Of a stretch of 16,747 nt of DNA, positions 5,476 through 12,760 are shown piece by piece. Each line of letters opens with the position of its first letter. Within the stretch, counting starts at the first letter, position 1. The stretch is from NCBI GenBank assembly GCA_002477955.1, contig DLLE01000025.1, positions 33,362-50,108 on the forward strand, given 5' to 3'. Made by a program: the position numbers and the translations under genes. Source of the DNA: Treponema sp. UBA7570. Its GTDB lineage: Bacteria > Spirochaetota > Spirochaetia > Treponematales > Treponemataceae. Under the pieces are notes generated by a model that was not told the origin of the DNA, did no database searches, and saw only the letters and a list, made by a program, of their open reading frames with translations.

Positions 5476-6501
5476 CTTAGACACATCTTTAAAATTTTTC
5501 TCTTTTCTATTTTAGTTTCTATTGGTTTTTCGGGCTGCTCTAAAAAAGCAGGTGATTCTGCGCGTCAAAATGAAGTTGTTGTTTACACTTATGACAGTTT
5601 TTGCGGTGAATGGGGGCCTGGAGCGGCAATTGCAAAAAAATTTACGGAAAAAACTGGTTTAAAAGTTACCTATGTTGATTGTGGCGACGGAGTTGAAATT
5701 CTTTCGCGCGCAGCTCTTGAAAAAAACAATGTCCAGGCAGACGTAATTTTGGGCCTGGACAACAATCTTGCGAAAAAAGCGGCGGAACAGGATATTCTCG
5801 AAGCCTACAAACCTGCTGGTTCTGAATCGATTTCTGAGGAGCTGAAAAAAGCCTTGGGCTCAAAAAATCTTTTGACTCCTTTTGACTACGCTCCTTTTGC
5901 AATCGTGTTCGATACAAAGGCTAATATTCCTGCTCCAAAATCGCTCGACGACCTTACAAAACCAGTCTACGCAAAAAAAATCATTTTGATGAATCCGCGG
6001 ACTTCTACTCCTGGACTTGGGTTTGCCGCATGGACTTGCGCTGTAAAAGGCGAAAAAGTTCTTGACTACTGGAAAGCTTTAAAACCAAATATTCTTACTA
6101 TGGCTCCTGGCTGGAGCGCAGGTTACGGACTTTTTACAAATGGAGAAGCTCCGCTCGTTTGCAGTTATACGACAAGCGCGGCTTATCACTACGAATACGA
6201 CAAAACCGACAGATACCAGGCTTTGATTTTTGACGACGGACACATTCTTCAGGTTGAAGGCGCCGGACTTGCAAAAAATGCTCCGAACAAAAAAGGCGCA
6301 CAGAGTTTTCTGGACTTTTTAATCAGCGAGGACGCACAGAACGAACTGCCGCTTACACAGTGGATGCTTCCTGCAAACAAAAATGTAAAACTTCCGCAGT
6401 CTTATCTTGACGGAACTCCTTCTCCTAAGAAGCTTTTGTCTTACGATACTGAAAAAGTTAATGCCGCTGTCGAACAGATTATGGCTGTTTTGGGCGAATA
6501 A
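5473..6501 (+). CDS. thiB: Thiamine/TPP ABC transporter substrate-binding lipoprotein
   Basis: Periplasmic ligand-binding component of the thiamine/TPP importer, 342 aa. Family signatures match E. coli ThiB: VYTYDSFCGEWGPG, DGVEILSR, ADVILGLDNNL, PRTSTPGLGF, and PGWSAGYGLFTNGEAPLV followed by SYTTSAAYH. The last two stretches carry the aromatic residues that hold the thiamine ring in the family. The N-terminus is a lipoprotein signal with a hydrophobic stretch at 5-20 and a lipobox-like GFSGC, so Cys22 is probably lipidated. I chose ATG at 5473. An in-frame ATG at 5455 lies inside the conserved riboswitch core and would add a charged stretch (PAEED) before the signal peptide. GGAGGA at 5463-5468 serves the chosen start. 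It is the first gene of thiBPQ, and the equivalent T. denticola operon is called tbpABC. Confidence 0.95.
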   Translation: MLRHIFKIFLFSILVSIGFSGCSKKAGDSARQNEVVVYTYDSFCGEWGPGAAIAKKFTEKTGLKVTYVDCGDGVEILSRAALEKNNVQADVILGLDNNLAKKAAEQDILEAYKPAGSESISEELKKALGSKNLLTPFDYAPFAIVFDTKANIPAPKSLDDLTKPVYAKKIILMNPRTSTPGLGFAAWTCAVKGEKVLDYWKALKPNILTMAPGWSAGYGLFTNGEAPLVCSYTTSAAYHYEYDKTDRYQALIFDDGHILQVEGAGLAKNAPNKKGAQSFLDFLISEDAQNELPLTQWMLPANKNVKLPQSYLDGTPSPKKLLSYDTEKVNAAVEQIMAVLGE

Positions 6502-6526
6502 AAATTTTTAAAAGGTTTTAGAAAAG

Positions 6527-8053
6527 ATGAACGCAGTCCTGTCTGCAAATGTTTTTTTTCGCATTGCCGGTTTTTCGGTCTTTCAGGCACTGCTATCGAC
6601 TTTTACGGCCCTTTTAATCGGACTTCCGGCTGCTTTTTTTTGCGGCCGGAGAAAATTCTTTTTAAAAAACTTTTTGCTTTCGCTTTCTTCTGTTCCGTTC
6701 TGTATTCCTTCGCTTTTGGTCGCTTTGGGCTACGTTAGTTTTTTTGGAATGAACGGAGCTTTGAACAATTTTTTGATGTTCATTTTTGGCAAGGATAGAC
6801 CGACTGTCACTTTTTTGTACAGTTTTTTGGGAATCATAATCTGCCACGGTTTTTATAATTTTCCGCTCGTAATGAGCACTGTAAGTTCTGCCTGGGAACG
6901 CCTTCCGAGAGCAGAATCGGACGCGGCAAGGCTTTTAGGCGCCGGAAATTTTAAAATTTTCCGGTCAATTACGATTTTTCAGCTTTTGCCTTCAATAATA
7001 TCAGCCTGTATTCCAGTTTTTTTGTACTGTTTTTTTAGCTTTATGATTGTGCTTCTCTTTGGCTCAGTCGGAACGACAACCCTCGAAGTTGAAATTTATC
7101 AGCAGGCAAAAGTCAATTTGAATTTTGGAGCGGCATTAAATCTTGGCTTTTTGGAAACGCTGATTGCCCTTTTTTTGGTCACGATTTACACATTTATTGA
7201 ACAAAAATCGAAAGGCCTAAAAGGCATTTTTTTTAACGGCGAATCCCTCGAAAAAACGAAAATCTGCGGATTTGAAAAAATTTTTGCATTCATTCTTTTT
7301 TTCCTGATTTTTTTGTTTTTTATCTGCCCTCTTTTTTCGATTTTTTACAACGGATTGAGCTCAAAACGGCTTGATTCGAATTTTACTTTCTATAATTTTA
7401 TTCATCTTTTTAGCTCGCAAAGTTTTTGGAATGCTTTTTTATGGACGTTTATAACAGCCCTGCTCTCTGGATTTTTGTGCGCGGCAATTGCCTTTTTTTA
7501 CGCAGCCGTTCTCAAGGTTTTTGATCCGACAGGCCGTTTTTTTATTTTTAGGATAATTCCACTTGCGCCAATGGCAATTTCGAGCGTTGTAGTTGGAGTT
7601 TTGATTACAATTCTTGTCCGAAAAGGAAATTTCTTAATTCTTGTCTTGGCTCAATCACTTTTAAACTGGCCGGTTGCGTTCAGACAGATTTATGCAGAAC
7701 TTGAAAAACTTCCTCAGACGACAGTTGAAGCTTCTTCGATTTTGAGCCGTTCGCCGTTCGACACAGTTTTTAGAATTTTTCTTCCAGTTTCAAAGCGTTC
7801 TTTTTTTAGGGCGACAGTTTTTTGCTTTGCTCTGAGTGCCGGTGATGCGACACTTCCGCTCGTGCTTGCAATTCCCCGATTCAATACGCTTGCGCTCTAC
7901 ACTTACCGTCTTGCAGGAAGGTATAAATTTAACGAAGCCTGCGCTTCCGGAGTAATACTTGGAATTTTATGCGCGGTGATTTTTTCGCTCGGCAAACTAG
8001 CCTCTGGCAGAAAATTGAAAAAACAGGAAGGCTCAGAAAATGGCATTTTTTAG
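6527..8053 (+). CDS. thiP: Thiamine/TPP ABC transporter permease
   Basis: Inner-membrane permease of 508 aa with two fused copies of the binding-protein-dependent permease domain, as in ThiP, and about twelve hydrophobic segments. The first half has the ATPase-contact EAA loop in RLPRAESDAARLLGAGNFKIF. The second half has the equivalent KLPQTTVEASSILSRSPFD. AGDATLPLVL near the C-terminus corresponds to the conserved segment after the second loop. It starts 25 bp after the thiB stop with AAAGG about 12 nt before the ATG, and its end overlaps thiQ. The order binding protein, permease, ATPase matches other thi transporter operons. T-rich codons reflect its many Phe and Leu residues, and I see nothing that suggests transfer. 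Confidence 0.94.
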   Translation: MNAVLSANVFFRIAGFSVFQALLSTFTALLIGLPAAFFCGRRKFFLKNFLLSLSSVPFCIPSLLVALGYVSFFGMNGALNNFLMFIFGKDRPTVTFLYSFLGIIICHGFYNFPLVMSTVSSAWERLPRAESDAARLLGAGNFKIFRSITIFQLLPSIISACIPVFLYCFFSFMIVLLFGSVGTTTLEVEIYQQAKVNLNFGAALNLGFLETLIALFLVTIYTFIEQKSKGLKGIFFNGESLEKTKICGFEKIFAFILFFLIFLFFICPLFSIFYNGLSSKRLDSNFTFYNFIHLFSSQSFWNAFLWTFITALLSGFLCAAIAFFYAAVLKVFDPTGRFFIFRIIPLAPMAISSVVVGVLITILVRKGNFLILVLAQSLLNWPVAFRQIYAELEKLPQTTVEASSILSRSPFDTVFRIFLPVSKRSFFRATVFCFALSAGDATLPLVLAIPRFNTLALYTYRLAGRYKFNEACASGVILGILCAVIFSLGKLASGRKLKKQEGSENGIF

Positions 8054-8717
8054 TGCAAAAAATTTAAAAAAAGAATGGGAAAATTTTTCCCTCGATGTTT
8101 CCTTTGAATGTGAAAAATCCACAATGACGACGATTTTGGGACCTTCCGGCTCAGGAAAATCTTCCGTTTTGCGCCTGATTTGCGGTCTTGAAAAGTCGGA
8201 AACAGCAGAAATAAATCTTGGCGGAAAAGACATAACGAAAGTTGCTGTGCAAAACCGAGGAATCGGCATGGTTTTTCAGAGCGCGAACCTTTTTGGGCAT
8301 TTAAGCGTAGAAGACAACGTTTCGTACGGGCTTGTCTGCCACGGAACTAAAAAAAAAGAAGCTAGAAAAATAGCTTGCGAATTCTTGAAAAAGTTCAATC
8401 TTGAAAATTTCGGAAAGCGCTCTCCGGAAACTCTGAGCGGCGGCGAAGCGCAGAGAGTGAGCCTTGCAAGAACATTGATTGTAAAACCGCAGCTTGTGCT
8501 TTTTGATGAGCCTCTTTCGGCACTGGACGCGCCTTTAAGAAAAAAGCTCGCCGCAGAAATCCGCAGACTGCAAAAAGAAATAGGCTTTACAGGAATAATG
8601 GTTACACACGACCTGGCAGAAGCAAAAGCCGTAAGCGATAAAATCATTTTAATAAAAAAAGGCCGCATAATCTGGCAGGGAGACGCCAAAGACTTTAACG
8701 AAAATATGCTGGAATAA
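8040..8717 (+). CDS. thiQ: Thiamine/TPP ABC transporter ATP-binding protein
   Basis: ATPase that powers thiamine/TPP uptake through ThiP, 225 aa, close to E. coli ThiQ (232). It has Walker A GPSGSGKS (34-41), Q-loop Q80 in GMVFQSANLFGHLSVEDN, signature LSGGEAQR (132-139), Walker B LVLFDEP (152-158) and switch His190. It lacks the C-terminal regulatory domain of sugar-type ATPases, as expected for ThiQ. AGGAAGG at 8025-8031 inside thiP lies 8 nt before the ATG. The 14-bp overlap with thiP implies translational coupling, so riboswitch control of thiB probably extends to the whole operon. Confidence 0.94.
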   Translation: MAFFSAKNLKKEWENFSLDVSFECEKSTMTTILGPSGSGKSSVLRLICGLEKSETAEINLGGKDITKVAVQNRGIGMVFQSANLFGHLSVEDNVSYGLVCHGTKKKEARKIACEFLKKFNLENFGKRSPETLSGGEAQRVSLARTLIVKPQLVLFDEPLSALDAPLRKKLAAEIRRLQKEIGFTGIMVTHDLAEAKAVSDKIILIKKGRIIWQGDAKDFNENMLE

Positions 8718-8762
8718 AAAAAACGATAACAAGCCGTCTTGAGCGAATGCGACTAACGGTAA

Positions 8763-8797
8763 ATTGGAGAGTTTTTCTGAGAGCAGCTTCAATTTTT
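8763..8797 (+). terminator. Possible terminator of the thi operon
   Basis: A 7-bp stem, ATTGGAG (8763-8769) with CTTCAAT (8787-8793, one G-T pair), encloses a small CTG/CAG stem and is followed by a run of T residues to 8797. It begins 46 bp after the thiQ stop. The stem is AT-rich, so it is only a candidate. Confidence 0.4.
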
Positions 8798-8851
8798 AGA
8801 CAACTAATATTTTATGAACAAATTTTTATCAGTCTGAAAATTAAAAACCAA

Positions 8852-8880
8852 TTGTAAATCAAAATCTCTCTCATTAAAAT
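8852..8880 (+). promoter_or_regulatory. Sigma70-like promoter of the MATE gene
   Basis: -35 TTGTAA (8852-8857), a 17-bp spacer and -10 TAAAAT (8875-8880). Eight bases separate the -10 from the ATG at 8889, so the leader would be zero to about four nucleotides. Confidence 0.5.
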
Positions 8881-8888
8881 TACGGTTT

Positions 8889-10214
8889 ATGGAAGTAAAA
8901 GGCAGACAACTTTTTCAGCTGCTCGTCCCTCTTATGGTCGAACAGCTTTTAAATTCATTTATGGGAACAGCAGACACCGTCATGATTACAAAATGCGGTT
9001 CGGCTGCAATTTCGGCAGTTTCTCTTGTCGATTCGATAAATGTAATGATTGTTTTGATTTTTTCAGCAATGGCTACTGGCGGAGCAATTCTTTGCAGCCA
9101 ATATCTCGGTCGAAAAGATATAAAAAAGGCCTGCCACGCTGGCAAACAGTTAATTCTTTCTGTAACTTTTGTTTCTATCGTTGGAACTGCAATCCTGATT
9201 CTCTTTAAAAAATCAATTCTTTCGCTTATTTTTGGTTCTGTAGAAGCGGAAGTTATGTCAAAATCTGAAATTTATTTTTTTATAACAGCACTTTCCTACC
9301 CTTTTATTGCAATTTATAATTCGGGAGCAGCAATTTTTAGGGCAGACGGAAATTCAAAGCTTCCGATGATTGTTTCTACAATTTCGAACATTCTGAATAT
9401 CATAGGAAACGCCATTTTTATTTTTGGATTAAATATGAGCGTTGCAGGAGCGGCCTTAAGCACTTTGATTTCGAGAATTTTCTGTGCTGTTGTAATTTTG
9501 ATTCTGCTAAACCGGACAAAACAGCAGATTGCGATTGATTCTTATCTTGCAAAACCAGATTTCCGCGAAATTTCTCAGATTTTAAGAATCGGAATTCCTT
9601 CAGGAATCGAAAACGGAATGTTTCAATTTGGAAAACTTGCAATTCAATCTTCGGTTTCAACTCTTGGAACAGCCGCAATTGCCGCAAATGCGCTCACTTC
9701 AGTTCTGGAAAGTTTTTCAAGCCAGGCTCCAATCGGAATAGGAATTGCTCTTATGACGCTCGCAGGACAAGCTTACGGCGCAGGCGACTACAAGCTTGCA
9801 GAAAAATACATTAAAAAACTCACTTTTTTCAGTTTTATCGCAGTAGCAATTTCTTCGCTCATTGTAATCGGATTTGTAAAACCTCTCACAGTTCTTTCTG
9901 GAATGGATGCGGACGTTGCGCTTTTGACAATTCAGCTTTCTGTTTTTGTGCACGTAATAAAGCCGTTTGCCTGGAGTTTTTCTTTTATTCCTCCGTACGG
10001 AATGCGTGCAACCGGAGATGTGCGTTTTCCAATGCTAGTTTCGACAGTCACAATGTGGACTTGCCGGGTCGCTCTCACGATTTTCCTTATCCGCGTACTA
10101 AAAACAGGTCCTCTTGGAGTTTGGATTGGCATGAGCAGCGACTGGGTTATCCGTTCCGTAATTTTCTTCTTCAGATTTAAATCTGGAAAATACATTCACA
10201 GAACGGCAATATAA
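8889..10214 (+). CDS. MATE family efflux transporter
   Basis: Inner-membrane cation-coupled multidrug/toxin exporter, 441 aa with about twelve hydrophobic segments in two homologous halves, the normal MATE length. Family marks include the N-terminal LVPLMVEQLLNSFMGTADT, the cytoplasmic CSQYLGRKD segment, AAIFRADGNSKLPM, SVAGAALSTLISR, and in the second half AGQAYGAGDYKLAEKY and GMRATGDVRFPM, which mirrors the first-half motif. It looks closer to the MepA/DinF-like branch than to classic NorM, but that is inference and the substrate cannot be read from sequence. No Shine-Dalgarno sequence precedes the ATG, and a promoter lies just upstream. It appears to be a single-gene unit, and its stop lies 16 bp from the stop of convergent pyk. 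Confidence 0.92.
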   Translation: MEVKGRQLFQLLVPLMVEQLLNSFMGTADTVMITKCGSAAISAVSLVDSINVMIVLIFSAMATGGAILCSQYLGRKDIKKACHAGKQLILSVTFVSIVGTAILILFKKSILSLIFGSVEAEVMSKSEIYFFITALSYPFIAIYNSGAAIFRADGNSKLPMIVSTISNILNIIGNAIFIFGLNMSVAGAALSTLISRIFCAVVILILLNRTKQQIAIDSYLAKPDFREISQILRIGIPSGIENGMFQFGKLAIQSSVSTLGTAAIAANALTSVLESFSSQAPIGIGIALMTLAGQAYGAGDYKLAEKYIKKLTFFSFIAVAISSLIVIGFVKPLTVLSGMDADVALLTIQLSVFVHVIKPFAWSFSFIPPYGMRATGDVRFPMLVSTVTMWTCRVALTIFLIRVLKTGPLGVWIGMSSDWVIRSVIFFFRFKSGKYIHRTAI

Positions 10215-10230
10215 ATTCAAAAACTTTTGT

Positions 10231-11658
10231 TTATCTGTAAACTTTGCGGACAGTTTCTACTTTTATCATATTCGTGTGGCCGCTGTTGACACCTACCTGC
10301 CCGCCAGTCAAAACCACTGTATCACCGATTTTAAGATTAAGTATTTTTACAGCGCGCTGAATCGCATGAAATAAAAGAACATCGAGAGAATCGTATTCCT
10401 CGCACAAAAGCGGAATTACTCCCCAAGAAAGCGCAAGTTTACGGTAAACTTTTTCTGATGTCGTTGAGCCGATAATCTGCACAGGCGCGCGAAAACGGCT
10501 CACCATTCTTACTGTCAAACCGCTCACAGAATTTACAACAATGCACTTTGCGCCAACATCAATTGCCATCTGACAGGTTGAATGAGAAATTGCGTCAAGA
10601 ATATTGCGGTTAACAAATTCCGTATAATTGAAGCGTTTTTTGTAATTTATATGCTGTTCAGTATATTCTGCAACACTGGACATTGTTTTAACTGCCTCGA
10701 CAGGATATTTTCCTGCGGCAGATTCTCCAGAAAGCATGATTGCAGAAGTTCCGTCATAAACCGCATTTGCAACGTCAGAAATTTCGGCACGAGTCGGACG
10801 AATATTGTTAATCATAGATTCGAGCATTTCCGTTGCAATAATAACGCGTTTACCAAGAAGACGGCATTTTTGCTCGATTTCTTTCTGAACGACAGGCACT
10901 TCCATAAAAGGAATTTCAACGCCTAAATCTCCGCGGGCAACCATAATCCCGTCAACAACAGAACAAATTTCTTCGATATTTTCAACACCGGCACGATTTT
11001 CGATTTTTGCAATAATATCAATTTCTTTTCCGCCGTTGGCGTTTAAAAATTCACGGACGTCCTGGGCATCTTTTTTTGTAGAAACAAACGATGCCGCCAC
11101 AAAATCAACGTCCTGCTCAATTCCAAACAAAAGGTCGCTCTTGTCCTGTTCGCTCAAAAAAGCGCTGTTTAAAAGTTTTCCAGGAAAATTCATGCTTTTT
11201 TTGTCAGAAAGCGCGCCTCCAACCTTAACTTCTGTAATAACATCGTGACCTTTTACGTCAGTAACTTCGCAGATTACAAGTCCGTTGTTTACAAGAACTC
11301 TGTCGCCAGGCTTTAAATCATCGGCAAAGCCCTTGTAATTTACAGAAACCTTGTTTTCATCGCCTTCGATTTCGTCGGTTGTAAAAGTAAAAGTCTGGCC
11401 TTCTTTTACAACAATTTTATGTTCTTTAAAAGTTCCAATTCTGTATTCTGGTCCTTTTGTATCAAGCATAATCGCCAGAGGAATTTTTAATTCGTTGCGA
11501 ACTTCTTTTATAAGATTGATTTTTTTTAAATGCTCTTCGTGTGTTCCGTGCGAAAAATTAAGCCGGGCAACATTCATTCCGGCCTTGCACATTTCAATAA
11601 GAACTTTTTTAGTTTCGCTCGCAGGTCCAATCGTACAAATAATTTTTGTTTTGCGCAT
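10231..11658 (-). CDS. pyk: Pyruvate kinase
   Basis: Glycolytic enzyme that converts phosphoenolpyruvate and ADP to pyruvate and ATP in the cytoplasm. At 475 aa it has the typical bacterial length. Motifs are TIGPASE (9-15), NFSHG (34-38), LDTKGPE (65-71), the B-domain roughly 72-170, the catalytic Lys in IAKIENRAG (216-224, Lys218), metal-binding ARGDLGVEIP (241-250), and the 287-320 block with RPTRAEISDVANAV and MLSGESAAGKYP. Glu71 in TKGPE is the residue found in K+-dependent enzymes. I chose ATG at 11658. AAGGTGG (11664-11670) lies 5 nt upstream, and the protein then starts MRKTKIICTIGP as in other Pyk. The longer open frame up to 11853 would run through the promoter and a repeat element. 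The promoter is at 11686-11714. Confidence 0.97.
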   Translation of the reverse strand: MRKTKIICTIGPASETKKVLIEMCKAGMNVARLNFSHGTHEEHLKKINLIKEVRNELKIPLAIMLDTKGPEYRIGTFKEHKIVVKEGQTFTFTTDEIEGDENKVSVNYKGFADDLKPGDRVLVNNGLVICEVTDVKGHDVITEVKVGGALSDKKSMNFPGKLLNSAFLSEQDKSDLLFGIEQDVDFVAASFVSTKKDAQDVREFLNANGGKEIDIIAKIENRAGVENIEEICSVVDGIMVARGDLGVEIPFMEVPVVQKEIEQKCRLLGKRVIIATEMLESMINNIRPTRAEISDVANAVYDGTSAIMLSGESAAGKYPVEAVKTMSSVAEYTEQHINYKKRFNYTEFVNRNILDAISHSTCQMAIDVGAKCIVVNSVSGLTVRMVSRFRAPVQIIGSTTSEKVYRKLALSWGVIPLLCEEYDSLDVLLFHAIQRAVKILNLKIGDTVVLTGGQVGVNSGHTNMIKVETVRKVYR

Positions 11659-11685
11659 TTTTTCCACCTTTCCAAATTTTGAGCA

Positions 11686-11714
11686 AGTATACAGAACTTT
11701 AAGGATTTTGAAAA
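11686..11714 (-). promoter_or_regulatory. Sigma70 promoter of pyk
   Basis: On the minus strand, extended -10 TG-TATACT (-10 at 11691-11686), a 17-bp spacer and -35 TTTTCA (11714-11709). The predicted start is near 11679, giving a leader of about 20 nt that holds the Shine-Dalgarno sequence. Confidence 0.7.
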
Positions 11715-11771
11715 TAGAAAAAATTTGCAAAGTCGCGCAGTTACGGTTAAAAAGGCAATTTGCAGCCCGGA

Positions 11772-11852
11772 CATTAGCCAAGCCGAAGGCTGTGCGAAGC
11801 ACCGCGCGTGAGCAAGTGGCGGTTGGCCGGTTTGAGCAAAAAATGTGCTCCA
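11772..11852 (+). repeat. Dispersed twin-hairpin intergenic element, copy 3 (diverged)
   Basis: It shares ATTAGCC at the 5' end and GG.CGGTTTGAG plus TGTGCTCCA at the 3' end with copies 1 and 2. Two adjacent perfect hairpins, AGCC-gaa-GGCT (11781-11791) and GTGC-gaa-GCAC (11792-11802), sit where the other copies have theirs. The part 3' of the hairpins is shorter and diverged. It lies upstream of the pyk promoter. Confidence 0.6.
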
Positions 11853-11857
11853 TAAAT

Positions 11858-11896
11858 AAAAAATCCCGGCACTTTTTTTACGGCCAGGATTTTTTT
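11858..11896 (-). terminator. Bidirectional-looking rho-independent terminator of the DUF2259-like gene
   Basis: A 9-bp stem, AAAAAATCC (11858-11866) with GGATTTTTT (11887-11895), has an inner GGC/GCC pair block (11868-11870 with 11883-11885). A and T tracts on both sides let it end transcripts in either direction. On the minus strand it lies just past the stop at 11912. Confidence 0.8.
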
Positions 11897-11911
11897 GCAA
11901 GTTTTTATTTT

Positions 11912-12610
11912 TTACAGATGGATTGTTTCGACCATGTAGCGGATGCACGTGCCTGTCTTGTTTTCGACCTGCTTTTCGACTACGAACACAAAATTGCGGC
12001 CGCTTTTGTCGCTGAAAATCCGGTTGATTGTGTAGCCTGTTACGCCTTTGCGCTTTATGTCAGGATTTCCGACAATGTCGCGGCTGATTACATCGCCGTT
12101 TTCGTCCTGTTTTTCTACTGCGATAAAGAAAGAAGACTTGCAGTTTTCTCCTGTGCCTTCGACATTTTTTATGAGTTTAATATGGTAAAAAACGCTGCGC
12201 TCTGTGCTCGATCCTTCAAAATCCTTAAAAACGATTTCGCCGGTTGAAGACGGAATTTCGCGTGTAAAAAGGAGATTGTCGGCTTCTGATTTTTTTAAAT
12301 TGTATTTTTTGAGCACCCAGCTTGCCTTTTTTAGAAGTTCTTCGTAAACTTCGCGGCCTGTTTTTTTTGCAGTCGCTTCCGATGGATTTATGCGGAAAAC
12401 TTCGCCGTCAATCCAGTCGTTTTTTTCAATATCAACGCAATAAATTTCCGCGTAGCCCTGAAAAGTTTTATCTGTTTTTCCGTATTCTGCAAAAACGTAA
12501 GTTTTGCCGTCTTCGGAAAGTCCGAGATCAACAAAAGCCGCAGCATCTCCAGCAAAAGAAAGTGAAACCGTTGCAAAAATTGTGAATAAAATCAAAAGAT
12601 GCTTTTTCAT
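11912..12610 (-). CDS. Secreted protein resembling DUF2259 (predicted secreted protein of spirochaetes)
   Basis: The 232-aa product has a Sec signal peptide: MKK, hydrophobic LLILFTIFATVSLSF, and likely cleavage after SFA at residue 20. The mature start GDAAAFVDLGLSEDGKTYVF followed by YGKTDKTFQGYAEIYCVD resembles the DUF2259 family as I remember it, and no function is known for that family. The rest is a mixed beta-rich fold ending in VFVVEKQVENKTG. I chose ATG at 12610. GGGAG at 12616-12620 lies 5 nt upstream, and a signal peptide then starts immediately, whereas the in-frame ATG at 12634 would put charged residues (RIEWEK) in front of it. The product is probably periplasmic. It appears to be a single-gene unit closed by the terminator at 11858-11896 and divergent from the membrane protein at 12761. 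Confidence 0.8.
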   Translation of the reverse strand: MKKHLLILFTIFATVSLSFAGDAAAFVDLGLSEDGKTYVFAEYGKTDKTFQGYAEIYCVDIEKNDWIDGEVFRINPSEATAKKTGREVYEELLKKASWVLKKYNLKKSEADNLLFTREIPSSTGEIVFKDFEGSSTERSVFYHIKLIKNVEGTGENCKSSFFIAVEKQDENGDVISRDIVGNPDIKRKGVTGYTINRIFSDKSGRNFVFVVEKQVENKTGTCIRYMVETIHL

Positions 12611-12725
12611 TTTTTTCTCCCATTCAATGCGCATAAAAAGCTGATTTTTTGTATGCTGTCCATGCCTGCATTTTTTAAGCGCCTGTTATGCTCTATATTT
12701 ATTTTCGGATTTTAAATGCTCTCTC

Positions 12726-12754
12726 TTTACTTAATTTTTGTTTGCTTTTAATAT
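12726..12754 (+). promoter_or_regulatory. Sigma70-like promoter abutting the 12761 start codon
   Basis: -35 TTTACT (12726-12731), a 17-bp spacer and -10 TAATAT (12749-12754), then six T residues and the ATG. The predicted transcription start is the A of the start codon. Confidence 0.55.
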
Positions 12755-12760
12755 TTTTTT

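Noticed and set aside
5358..5476. Ten-base pairing of GTATATTTTT (5358-5367) with the thiB start region (5467-5476)
   Set aside because: The 5' strand overlaps the promoter spacer and -10 region, so it should not be in the transcript.
8728..8770. Possible fourth copy of the twin-hairpin element after thiQ
   Set aside because: Only short words (GCCGT, GAGCGAA.GCG) are shared. The twin hairpins and the GCTCCA end are missing.
10215..10230. Shared terminator between MATE and pyk
   Set aside because: The only hairpin (CAAA/TTTG) is four AT-rich pairs in a 16-bp gap, too weak to support.
11659..11853. N-terminal extension of pyruvate kinase by 65 codons
   Set aside because: The stretch covers the pyk promoter, Shine-Dalgarno sequence and a repeat copy, and does not resemble any Pyk N-terminus.
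11351..12247. 298-codon plus-strand open frame across pyk, the intergenic region and the DUF2259-like gene
   Set aside because: It runs antisense through two well-supported genes, a promoter, a repeat copy and a terminator, and has no recognisable domain or ribosome binding site.
12611..12634. Longer start for the DUF2259-like protein
   Set aside because: The internal ATG at 12610 has a good GGGAG and begins a proper signal peptide. The longer form does not.
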